A DNA stretch of 33,085 nucleotides from a bacterium (lineage in GTDB: Bacteria; Calescibacteriota; Calescibacteriia; Calescibacteriales; Calescibacteriaceae), in contig JAUQOU010000004.1 in the NCBI GenBank assembly GCA_030550715.1, positions 55,467-88,551 on the forward strand. Direction: 5' to 3'. Position numbers and translations under genes: made by a program. The notes under the pieces were generated by a model that saw nothing but the letters and a program-made list of their open reading frames with translations, made no database searches and was not told the origin of the DNA. Below, in pieces: positions 1-8,625 of the stretch (the first letter of the stretch is position 1; each line of letters begins with the position of its first letter).

Positions 1-16
1 TATCTACTAAAAAGAT

Positions 17-262
17 TTACATCACAAATATTGTTATTTCTTGATTATCTACTTGAATTAATCCCTTTTTATCTTTCAGTTCAAATATATTCTCATTCCC
101 ATTTTGTTCTTTTATTTTTATTTTTCCCTTTATTATAGCCATAAGTTTTGCATGCTTTTCAAGTATTTCTGTCTCTCCTACTTCTGTATTTACAAGGAGA
201 GAAACCGCCTCGCCTTCAAATATCTTTTTAGATGGACTTACGATTTTCACTTTCATTCCCAT
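17..262 (-). CDS. atpC: F1Fo ATP synthase epsilon subunit-like protein, beta-sandwich domain only
   Basis: Protein MKVKIVSPSKKIFEGEAVSLLVNTEVGETEILEKHAKLMAIIKGKIKI resembles the AtpC N-terminal domain. At 81 aa it lacks the C-terminal helical domain. Confidence 0.7.
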   Translation of the reverse strand: MGMKVKIVSPSKKIFEGEAVSLLVNTEVGETEILEKHAKLMAIIKGKIKIKEQNGNENIFELKDKKGLIQVDNQEITIFVM

Positions 263-335
263 AACTACTTTTTACTCTTATTTTGCAGTTTTTACTTTTT
301 AAACTTTGATTTTTCTCTGAACTTTTTTGATTTTT

Positions 336-1358
336 TCAGTTTTGTTTGGACTTTTTCATTTCAATTTCTTTCTGTATTCCTGATTTAAGTTTGCCTTGCC
401 TGATAAGTTTTAAAACGTGTCTCCATCCGAATATAAGTGGCATTTTTCTGTCTAATTCTGTTATGTTTATTTCTTCACGAGATTTTTTTGCCTTTCTTTC
501 AAGGTATTCCCTGTATCCCTTGAAGGTTATGAGACCTTTTGGCCATCTCAGAACTCCTTTTCTTGCCGATGATTTCAAAAACTTTACGACTTCTTCATAA
601 GTTGGAATTGTGTCTCCTATAACTGCCCATTCCTTCTGCATAAGGTCCTCTGAAAGATTTATGTCTATTATTACCCCCTCGTTTTCTGAAAGATAATATT
701 CAAAATGCTTTGAGTAAATTTTCAGGTAGAAATCTTTAAATGGTTCGTATAACTTTTCTATTTTTTGCGGGTCTTCAATTCTCACTTCTCCCTTATAAGA
801 CAGCGACAGGACTTCTTTAACAAGTTCCTCAAATTTGAACTTTTCTCTATCTTTCATAAGGGGGATAGTATATGTCAAGCAGAAATACTGTGATTCTACA
901 CAGAGTGATTCAATTTCTCTCCTTGCCTTTTCATTTTTAGCGAATAAAATATGAATTCTCTTTGCGAATCTTCCTATTATGTATATTTCTGTGGGTTCAA
1001 GGATTGATTTTTTCAGGTCTTCAAAAGATATTATGTTTGACTTGGCATATCTTTTTTCTCCGTTCATCTCGACTTCAACAAGATAAACAGAAGGAGGAAG
1101 GATTCTGTTTAGTATTATGTGAATGGGGGATTTATGTACTTTCTCATAGCTATCAACGATCACATAAAAATCATAGAGGGAATCTTTGTTTTCTGGTTCA
1201 AAGAGTTTAGAACCGTAGAATATTACCGCTATGAGTGAGTCGCCGTATCTCTTTTTAAAAAAATCTTCAAAGAGAGGTAAGAATTCATCTTGATAATGCA
1301 GACGAGAGAACTCATAAGATAATATCTCTCTTATCTCTTCTTTTACTCTTCTATCCAC
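336..1358 (-). CDS. Nucleotidyltransferase-fold protein resembling Tam41-type phosphatidate cytidylyltransferase
   Basis: YGSKL...SLYDFYVIVD, then VYLVEVEMNGEKRYAKSNIISFEDL and IYIIGRFAKRIHILF, parallel from memory the Tam41 pattern YGSG..DFIFAVD / VYFN...G..IKYGVIS / LYxAGRLxKPVxIL. GTG start. Confidence 0.55.
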   Translation of the reverse strand: MDRRVKEEIREILSYEFSRLHYQDEFLPLFEDFFKKRYGDSLIAVIFYGSKLFEPENKDSLYDFYVIVDSYEKVHKSPIHIILNRILPPSVYLVEVEMNGEKRYAKSNIISFEDLKKSILEPTEIYIIGRFAKRIHILFAKNEKARREIESLCVESQYFCLTYTIPLMKDREKFKFEELVKEVLSLSYKGEVRIEDPQKIEKLYEPFKDFYLKIYSKHFEYYLSENEGVIIDINLSEDLMQKEWAVIGDTIPTYEEVVKFLKSSARKGVLRWPKGLITFKGYREYLERKAKKSREEINITELDRKMPLIFGWRHVLKLIRQGKLKSGIQKEIEMKKSKQN

Positions 1359-1419
1359 TATTTTATATTAAGCTTTTTTCAATGTAAAAAGGTTTGCAAT
1401 TTTCAGTTTCTTATAGCTT

Positions 1420-2730
1420 TCATATTTCATCTAATGATATGAAGTCAATTTCTTTTTGGGATTTCTCTTCTTTTTCTTCCAAAACTCCTTCGGTTTCAAT
1501 TTCATCAATGATCAGGAAATCCTCCTGTGTTTGAGGGGTAAGGACCTCTGCATACGATTGGCTTTCTTCTCTTATTGATTCTTCCTCTTCAAATTTTTCT
1601 GCTATATCTTCTGCAAATTCGTTTGTGAAAGAGAGGGTTTTTTTCGTTTCGGTTTCTTCTTGTTGTCCCACTAACTTGATTAAATTTTTTACATCAGACA
1701 AAATTTCATCTTTTATCTGATTTGATTTTTTCTCAATTTCATTATCAATCTTTTCGTATAGCATTTTTTCAAGGTTGTTTATTATTTCGGATTTTTTACT
1801 TTCATATATTGATTCTATTGTTTCTGCTACGAGCTTTTCAAGGACACCTTTTATTTTTTCTTCAATGTCTCTGAATTTATTTTTCGCCATCTCGTTTATC
1901 TCATATTCTATTTTTGTTTTTATCTGAAAAGAGACATCTGATGTTATCTTTGAAATTATTTTTTCTATTGGGGGGATTTCCTCTATTTTCTTTCTGAACT
2001 CTGTTGAAGATACTTGTATTTCCTTCACATATTTTTCTGCTTCGTCTTTTATATTTTTTATCTCTCCGAATATTTCTTTTACTACTCCGAGCAGAGCTGA
2101 AAGCTCATCTGCAACAGATAATGTTTTTTGCTCCATCCATCTGAAAGATATATCTTTCTTTTCCTCTTCAGCTCCTTCCTCTGAAAGATCAAAATTTTTC
2201 TCAAACTCTTCTTTTTTCTCCTCTTCTGATACTTCTCTTTTATCTTTTGCTTTCTTTTTTATTTTCTCTTTTTCTTCTTCATATTCGCTTTCGCTTATGC
2301 TTTCCTGAATTACTATCTCTTCCTCCTCAATATCTTTTCTTTCAAATTCTTTCTTGGTTTTTTTGGGTTTTATTTCGCTTTCTATTTCTGATATTATCTG
2401 GAAGAGCTTTCTTGAGTCAACTGGTTTTGTGAGGAACGAGTATATTCCTATCTCTTCTGACATTTCTCTTTCTGGTTTTTCAAGGGCATTTATGAGCATA
2501 ACGATTTTTGAATCCTTATTGTTTTTTCTTATTTTTTTTGCGAGTTCATACCCGTCTTTTTCTCTTTCAAATTTTGTGTCTATTATGAGGATATCAAATT
2601 TTTTTTCAGAGGTTATTTTGAGGGTTTCGTCTATCGAGTTCGCTGTTGCGACGCTATAACCTTCCTCTTCAAGAGCCATCTTTATTATTTTGGTCACATT
2701 TTTATTGTTATCTGCTACAAGAATTTCCAT
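1420..2730 (-). CDS. Response-regulator receiver domain fused to a long charged coiled-coil protein
   Basis: N-terminus MEILVADNNKNVTKIIKMALEEEGYSV...FDILIIDTKF...SFLTKPVDSRKL is a REC domain. The remainder is Glu/Lys-rich and predicted coiled-coil. Confidence 0.75.
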   Translation of the reverse strand: MEILVADNNKNVTKIIKMALEEEGYSVATANSIDETLKITSEKKFDILIIDTKFEREKDGYELAKKIRKNNKDSKIVMLINALEKPEREMSEEIGIYSFLTKPVDSRKLFQIISEIESEIKPKKTKKEFERKDIEEEEIVIQESISESEYEEEKEKIKKKAKDKREVSEEEKKEEFEKNFDLSEEGAEEEKKDISFRWMEQKTLSVADELSALLGVVKEIFGEIKNIKDEAEKYVKEIQVSSTEFRKKIEEIPPIEKIISKITSDVSFQIKTKIEYEINEMAKNKFRDIEEKIKGVLEKLVAETIESIYESKKSEIINNLEKMLYEKIDNEIEKKSNQIKDEILSDVKNLIKLVGQQEETETKKTLSFTNEFAEDIAEKFEEEESIREESQSYAEVLTPQTQEDFLIIDEIETEGVLEEKEEKSQKEIDFISLDEI

Positions 2731-2818
2731 CAGAAAAAATTTTAATGAAACGACAAATTATTTCAACGAAAAATGAAAAATAAAAGATATTGCCGATTTT
2801 GTTTTAAAATTTTTTGAA

Positions 2819-3802
2819 ATGAGGGATTTGGAAGTCGCAACACTTGCTGGTGGGTGTTTCTGGTGCCTTGATGAAATCTTTGACAAAATAGATGGGGTTA
2901 TAAGAACAACAGTTGGATACGCAGGGGGACATAAAGAGAATCCGACATATGAAGAGGTCTGTTCCGGAGAGACAGGACATTTGGAAGCAATTCAGGTTGA
3001 GTTTGAACCATCTGTAATATCATATAAAGAGATTCTCCTTGTTTTCTGGACTTCAATTGATCCAAGAGATTCCGAAGGTCAGTTTGCAGATAGGGGTCCT
3101 CAATATAAAACTGCGATATTTTACCACAACGATTATCAGAAGAAAATTGCCGAAGAGACAAGAGAGTTTATGAAGAAGATTTTCGGAGAAGTTTATACTC
3201 AAATAATACCATTCAAAAACTTCTATCCAGCCGAAGAATACCATCAGGATTACTACAAGAAGCAACCGATAAGATATTGTCTTTATAAATTCTTTTCAGG
3301 CAGGGAAAGTTTTATAAGGAGTGTTTGGGGAGATAAGTTGAATTTCAAGCTCAAAACCCATCAGAAATACAAAAAGCCAGATATTGAGACGCTCAGGAAG
3401 AAACTAACTCCTTTGCAGTTTTATGTGACGCAGCAGAACGGTACTGAAAAGCCATTTGAGAACGAATACTGGAATAATAAAGATGAGGGTATATATGTTG
3501 ATGTTGTTTCAGGAGAACCGCTTTTTTGCTCAAAAGATAAATTTGACTCCGGGACGGGCTGGCCATCTTTTACAAAACCACTTGAACCAGATAACATTGT
3601 CTATAAGGTAGATACATCTTATGGAATGGTGAGAATTGAAGTGAGGAGCAGATGGGGGGATAGTCATCTTGGGCACGTTTTCGACGATGGTCCGGAGCCG
3701 ACCGGTTTGAGATACTGCATAAATTCCGCCGCTTTGAGGTTCATTCCAGTCCATAAATTGAAAGAAGAAGGATACGAGGAGTATGAAAAACTTTTCAGGT
3801 GA
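2819..3802 (+). CDS. msrAB: Bifunctional peptide methionine sulfoxide reductase MsrA/MsrB
   Basis: MsrA motif [11 protein letters not shown]; MsrB motifs [21 protein letters not shown] and [11 protein letters not shown]. Confidence 0.95.
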   Translation: MRDLEVATLAGGCFWCLDEIFDKIDGVIRTTVGYAGGHKENPTYEEVCSGETGHLEAIQVEFEPSVISYKEILLVFWTSIDPRDSEGQFADRGPQYKTAIFYHNDYQKKIAEETREFMKKIFGEVYTQIIPFKNFYPAEEYHQDYYKKQPIRYCLYKFFSGRESFIRSVWGDKLNFKLKTHQKYKKPDIETLRKKLTPLQFYVTQQNGTEKPFENEYWNNKDEGIYVDVVSGEPLFCSKDKFDSGTGWPSFTKPLEPDNIVYKVDTSYGMVRIEVRSRWGDSHLGHVFDDGPEPTGLRYCINSAALRFIPVHKLKEEGYEEYEKLFR

Positions 3803-4637
3803 ATATTTCAGAGAGAGCATTTGGGCAGTAGTCGTAACTTTTGGAAGAGATGATTTATTGAAAGAGCTTATTCAAAATTTCTCTGAACAGACACTCAGAC
3901 CAAATAAAGTGTTGATTATAGATAACGGGAACTCAAAACTTTCCTTTGGAGATAAGTTTGATTTTGTGATTTTGAAGAGATTGCCGAGAAATCTCGGGTC
4001 AGCTGGTGGATATTACTTTGGAATATCTCTTGCGGAAAGGTTTGCTGATTTTGTCTTCACCTCAGATAACGATACCTTATATGAAAAAGATGCGATTGAA
4101 AAGCTCTATAACGCTTTTTTTGAACTTTCAAAAAATTTTAATGTCGGAGCTGTAAGATGCGCTTGGGAAAATTTTGAGGGGGAGAGGTTTTGCGAAGTTT
4201 TTTCTTCTGTATGGACAGGTGTTCTTATAAGCTCTCGGGTCTTTAATGTTGTTGGGTTTCCGAAAAGAGATTTTTTTCTTTACGCAGATGATGATGAGTT
4301 TTTCACGAGGATGACGAAATCTGGTTTCAAATTTTTCATGGTCAAGGATGCAAAATATAAGAGAAGACCGCAAGAGCATAAGATAAAAAGAAGATTTTTT
4401 GGCAGGTATATATCTTTTTACGAAGATGATTTCAGAAATTACTACTCTTTGAGGAATGAGGTTTTTCTCGCATTTTATTCTGACCCTCGCAGAATCCCAA
4501 AAGTTATAAGAAGAGCAATCCTTATGCTTTTTTACCTTTCAGATAAAAGGAGTGTTATTTTGGAAGCGTTTTTTCATGGTCTTTTTGGAATTTTGGGAGA
4601 GAACAAAAAATATTCTCCTAATTCAGAGAAAAGTTAG
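3783..4637 (+). CDS. Glycosyltransferase family 2 protein
   Basis: [11 protein letters not shown]..., [24 protein letters not shown] (DxD-like). SD GAGGAG at 3776-3781 lies inside the msrAB 3' end. Confidence 0.85.
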   Translation: MKNFSGEYFRESIWAVVVTFGRDDLLKELIQNFSEQTLRPNKVLIIDNGNSKLSFGDKFDFVILKRLPRNLGSAGGYYFGISLAERFADFVFTSDNDTLYEKDAIEKLYNAFFELSKNFNVGAVRCAWENFEGERFCEVFSSVWTGVLISSRVFNVVGFPKRDFFLYADDDEFFTRMTKSGFKFFMVKDAKYKRRPQEHKIKRRFFGRYISFYEDDFRNYYSLRNEVFLAFYSDPRRIPKVIRRAILMLFYLSDKRSVILEAFFHGLFGILGENKKYSPNSEKS

Positions 4638-5252
4638 TTCCTCGCCTATTACATTTGATATTTTTTGAAGGAAACTTTTTATTTGAATGTATTTTGTATT
4701 GAATGATTCTCTATTGGCTATAAGGTATGTTGAGAATTCCTCCAGAACTTTTATTTCTACGAGTTTGTTTTCTTTGAGCGTTCTCCCTGTTGATACGAGG
4801 TCTGCTATGATATGAGATAATCCAACAAGAGGCGCAATTTCTACTGAACCTTGAAGTTCTACTATTTCATATTCAGGAAAAAATCTTTCAGCGTGCTTTC
4901 TCGTGAGGTTTGGAAATTTTGTCGCTATTACAACTTTCGCCTTTGGTATTTCTGAATTTTCAGGTGCAGCAAAAGAGAATCTGCATCTCCCTATTTTTAA
5001 GTCAAGAAGTTCAAGAACATCGTATTCTTTTTCTCTTATTATATCTTCCCCTACTATTCCAAGGTCTGCTACTCCACTTTCTACCCATACTGGAACATCT
5101 TTCGGCTTGACAAACCAGACCGTTATATCTTTTAGTTTTGCTGATAGCTCTCTTTCTGTGAATTCAATTTTATATCCGCATTTTTCAAGCAGTTCTATCT
5201 CTTCTTCAAATGATTTCCCTTTTGCTATTGCTATTTTGAGTTCACTTTCCAT
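4623..5252 (-). CDS. hisG: ATP phosphoribosyltransferase, short (HisZ-dependent) form
   Basis: 209 aa; IAIAKGKSFEE...VADLGIVGEDII...IGRCRFSFAAP...KVVIATKFPNLTRKHAERF...GSVEIAPLVGLSHIIADLVSTGRTLKEN. Confidence 0.95.
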   Translation of the reverse strand: MESELKIAIAKGKSFEEEIELLEKCGYKIEFTERELSAKLKDITVWFVKPKDVPVWVESGVADLGIVGEDIIREKEYDVLELLDLKIGRCRFSFAAPENSEIPKAKVVIATKFPNLTRKHAERFFPEYEIVELQGSVEIAPLVGLSHIIADLVSTGRTLKENKLVEIKVLEEFSTYLIANRESFNTKYIQIKSFLQKISNVIGEELTFL

Positions 5253-5356
5253 ACCATCAATATATCAGTAGAATTTAAAAGGTTCTTTCGGTGTTTTATA
5301 TTTTTCATCTGGAAAGCCCGAATTTTGAAGTGGATTGAGTTCTAAAATTCTTTGGG

Positions 5357-6055
5357 TTATTCCGCAAGAAAGTCAAAGATAGACACCATATAAACAGGGA
5401 ATAGTTCTGCTGTGAGAATTTTTTCTCCTATTGTGAAATCCTTCCAACCGAATTTTCTGAGAAGTTCTATTTCTTCTTCCGCAAACCCTCCCTCTGGTCC
5501 GACCGCAAAAATCAGATTTTCTGATTTTGAAAAAATTTCTTCAATTATTTCTTTTGTTATTTTTTGAGAGGAGTTCTCCCAGAAAACTATTTTTTCTTGA
5601 AATTCAAGTTCTGCTAAATCCTCAAGCTTTACAAATCTTTCTATTTTCGGGGTCTTTACTCCTGATATTCTTGAATTTTCAAGAGATATTCTTTTTAATC
5701 TGTCTTTTATTTTTTCTTGCTTATCTTTTGTTGGTTTTACCTCGCTCCTTTGTGTTATGAGTATTATTATTTCTTCTACTCCTATAAGAGAGAGGAACTC
5801 AACGATTTTTTCTGTTTTTTCTTTTTTGAGGAGTGGTATTGCGCAGTTTATTTTCACTTTTTTTTCTATCGGTTTTATTATCTCCAATATTTTTGCCTTT
5901 TTGCTCTTTTCATCTATGACTTCTACTATCGCGAAGTTTCCATCAGGAAGAAGAGCCCTTACTTTTTCTCCTTCTTTTATTCTCAGTACATCAAAGTGAT
6001 GTGGATTAAGGAATACGAAATCTCCATCAATCTTTATTCCTCTTATCTTTTTCAT
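5357..6055 (-). CDS. rsmE: 16S rRNA (uracil-1498-N3)-methyltransferase
   Basis: Characteristic RsmE/SPOUT motifs: ITQRSEVKP, ...FAVGPEGGFAEEEIELL, ...LGEKILTAELFPV-like C-terminus. Confidence 0.92.
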   Translation of the reverse strand: MKKIRGIKIDGDFVFLNPHHFDVLRIKEGEKVRALLPDGNFAIVEVIDEKSKKAKILEIIKPIEKKVKINCAIPLLKKEKTEKIVEFLSLIGVEEIIILITQRSEVKPTKDKQEKIKDRLKRISLENSRISGVKTPKIERFVKLEDLAELEFQEKIVFWENSSQKITKEIIEEIFSKSENLIFAVGPEGGFAEEEIELLRKFGWKDFTIGEKILTAELFPVYMVSIFDFLAE

Positions 6056-6149
6056 ATGATGAAGATTTATACAATTTAACTTATGTGTCTTTGCATTTTC
6101 TAATTTATTTTGATCTTTTGAGAAAACTGCAAATCCTTCAGGGTTCCCT

Positions 6150-6851
6150 ATGGCTAAAAAAGAAAATATTTTGGATAGAGATAAGGTAAGGAAAATTCAG
6201 AAAATAGAAAGAATAATACTTTCAAAAAAAGATATGTATCCTGTTCAGGAATTTTTGAACAGGAAAAAAAGTGGTGATATTTTAGATGTTGTTGTAAAAA
6301 CTATTTTATCACAGAACACATCTGATAACCTAAGAGATATAGCTTTTGAGAATCTCAAAAGGAGATTTAAAGATATGAGGGAGATTTTGCGTGCTGACGA
6401 AGCTGAGGTTGTAGAGCTCATAAGAGTGTGTGGGCTACCCCGGGTGAAACTGAAAAGAATAAAATCAGCAATTCAAAGAATAATTGAGAGATTTGAAAAT
6501 CCGGAGGAACTCTGCAAGCTCACGAAGGACTCTGCGTTTTCTTTTCTCACATCAATAGACGGAATAGGTCCAAAAAGCGCGGAGGTGATTTTGGCTTTTG
6601 GATGTGGTTTTGATACATTCCCGGTCGATACTCATGTTTCACGTATAATAAGAAGGTTGGGGATTGCCGATGGCTCACGAGAAAAAATATACCGCATTGT
6701 CTCTCCTCACTTCAAAAACAAAATTTTGTCTCATGTTTTTCTCATTTATCATGGAAGAAATGTGTGTAGGGCGAGAAATCCTCGGTGCGATTTATGTGTT
6801 TTCAGAAGGTATTGCGATTACTTTATGAAAAGCAAAGGCGAAGGTTTTTAA
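6150..6851 (+). CDS. nth: Endonuclease III family DNA glycosylase/AP lyase
   Basis: HhH motif LTSIDGIGPKSAEVIL, catalytic region FPVDTHVSRIIRRLG, and FeS-type cysteines CRARNPRCDLCVFRRYC. Confidence 0.88.
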   Translation: MAKKENILDRDKVRKIQKIERIILSKKDMYPVQEFLNRKKSGDILDVVVKTILSQNTSDNLRDIAFENLKRRFKDMREILRADEAEVVELIRVCGLPRVKLKRIKSAIQRIIERFENPEELCKLTKDSAFSFLTSIDGIGPKSAEVILAFGCGFDTFPVDTHVSRIIRRLGIADGSREKIYRIVSPHFKNKILSHVFLIYHGRNVCRARNPRCDLCVFRRYCDYFMKSKGEGF

Positions 6852-7870
6852 GGTCTCTGATTTTCTCCCGAAATAAAGCTTTTTACTCTGCTCCATACCA
6901 TCTCCTCTGTGATATTTTTGAGGCACGCTATACCTACTTTGCATTCTCTCGCAACTGCTATCTCTCCCTTTGCAAAATTGTAGCAAGGGGAGCAAGGAAG
7001 GAACAAACTTATCACCTCTGAATTCGGGGGAGCAGTATGGTAATGCCTTGTAAATCCATATATCACAAATGTTTTTCTGCCTGATATACCTGCTATATGA
7101 GCAACTGCGGAATCGTTCCCCAAAAAGAAAAAACACCTTTTTGTAAAAGATATGATTTTGTTTATATCAGAACCAAATATGATTTTGACTTTCTCGCTTT
7201 CTATATCTTTTGAAAAATCTGATTTCAGATATTCAAATTCTTGTTTATCTTCTTTTCCGAGAACAAAAACAACTCTTATTCCTTCTTTGAGTATCTTTTT
7301 TGACACTGACGCGAATTTTTGAATATCCCATCTTTTGATCTTGTATTTTGATGTTGGATGGATTACCGCAAAAGGTCCCTTTTCCGAAAACCTTTCTGAT
7401 TCTTCTCTGAAATCTTCTTTTTCTCTGAAATCAAAAGGTATATCTGGATTTATTCCGAGTATCTGCGAGTTCCTTTCAATATAGCTTTTTTTCTCGTGAA
7501 ATGGTATTTTTATCGGAAGTGATTTTGGGGTTAATTTCAGTATTGATATGAACCTTTTTAAGTTGTAGTTTCCATCATCGCAGAAAATTTTTTTGCCGGG
7601 AGAGAGAGTGAGAAGCATATTAATTCTTCTTCCGTTAGGGTATGTTCCATAGACAATTTCCGGGTTGATTTTCCAGAGCTCTTTTGTTATTCTGATTATG
7701 TTTTTTGTATTGCTTTCTTTTTCGTTCCACCATATAATATCAAAATCATAAAGGGTAAAGAGTTCTATATAGTGAGATGAGAGGACGAGTTTTCCTGTGA
7801 ATTTTTGGAATATTGGGAGAAGCATTATCATTTCTCCGAGACCGCCCGATACAGATATAGCGCACTTCAT
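6848..7870 (-). CDS. Glycosyltransferase family 9 (heptosyltransferase-like)
   Basis: FAVIHPTSKYKIKRWD, FFLGNDSAVAHIAGISGRKTFVIYGFT and the C-terminal cysteine cluster CSPCYNF...C...CLKNIT. Confidence 0.85.
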   Translation of the reverse strand: MKCAISVSGGLGEMIMLLPIFQKFTGKLVLSSHYIELFTLYDFDIIWWNEKESNTKNIIRITKELWKINPEIVYGTYPNGRRINMLLTLSPGKKIFCDDGNYNLKRFISILKLTPKSLPIKIPFHEKKSYIERNSQILGINPDIPFDFREKEDFREESERFSEKGPFAVIHPTSKYKIKRWDIQKFASVSKKILKEGIRVVFVLGKEDKQEFEYLKSDFSKDIESEKVKIIFGSDINKIISFTKRCFFFLGNDSAVAHIAGISGRKTFVIYGFTRHYHTAPPNSEVISLFLPCSPCYNFAKGEIAVARECKVGIACLKNITEEMVWSRVKSFISGENQRP

Positions 7871-8580
7871 TTCAGTCCGCCTGAGACATAGATTATATTA
7901 CCTGTTATGAAATCGTTTTTTATTATAAAATCTATTGCTGAAAGCACATCTTCTATACTTCCTTGCTTTTTCAGAGGGAGATTTTCTGATATTTTTTTTA
8001 TGTAGTTTTCGTCTTTTCCTTCGGGGGGTAAAATTGGACCGAGAGCGATACCATTTATTAGTATATGCGGAGCAAATAGGTGAAAAAGTTGGGTCGTTAT
8101 ATACTCTAAAAGATACTTGCCAAGATGATAGGGTATAAAGTTTTTTCTTGACTTTTCGGCATCAAGAACAGTTATAGCTTTTCCTGTTTTCCCTTTTTCT
8201 CTCATAGATTTCCACATCTCGTTTATGATAAGGAAATGGAAAGTGAAATTCACATTTATATTTTTTTCTATATCTTTGTATTTTATTTCTTCGGGATTTA
8301 CTGAGTAAAACGAACTTGCATTGCAAACTACTATATCGGCTTCTCTTGATATTTCAAGAATTTTAGAAAAATCAGAGTTTTCTTTTGAGAAATCGCATTT
8401 TATGATTTCTGCTTTTGCTCCGAGTTTTTCACAATGTTTTTTGAGTTCTCCTGCTTCTGATTCTGATGAGAAAAAGTGAATAAATACATTTGCTTTATTT
8501 TTGGCAAACCACAGGGTAATTTCCTTTCCTATCCTTTTTGCTCCACCTGTTATAAGGACGTTTTTTCCTTCAATTTCCAT
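7867..8580 (-). CDS. Short-chain dehydrogenase/reductase (SDR)
   Basis: N-terminal VLITGGAKRIGKEI Rossmann motif, VCNASSFY, active-site YHLGK. Overlaps the downstream GT9 by 4 bp (ATGA). Confidence 0.9.
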   Translation of the reverse strand: MEIEGKNVLITGGAKRIGKEITLWFAKNKANVFIHFFSSESEAGELKKHCEKLGAKAEIIKCDFSKENSDFSKILEISREADIVVCNASSFYSVNPEEIKYKDIEKNINVNFTFHFLIINEMWKSMREKGKTGKAITVLDAEKSRKNFIPYHLGKYLLEYITTQLFHLFAPHILINGIALGPILPPEGKDENYIKKISENLPLKKQGSIEDVLSAIDFIIKNDFITGNIIYVSGGLK

Positions 8581-8625
8581 GTTTGGAGACCTTCATAAAA
8601 AAGTTAGCCATAAAATCTGTATTGT

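Noticed and set aside
5717-6079. 120-aa Phe/Tyr-rich plus-strand ORF antisense to rsmE
   Set aside because: Low-complexity FYF-rich translation is an AT-bias artefact; rsmE on the minus strand explains the region.
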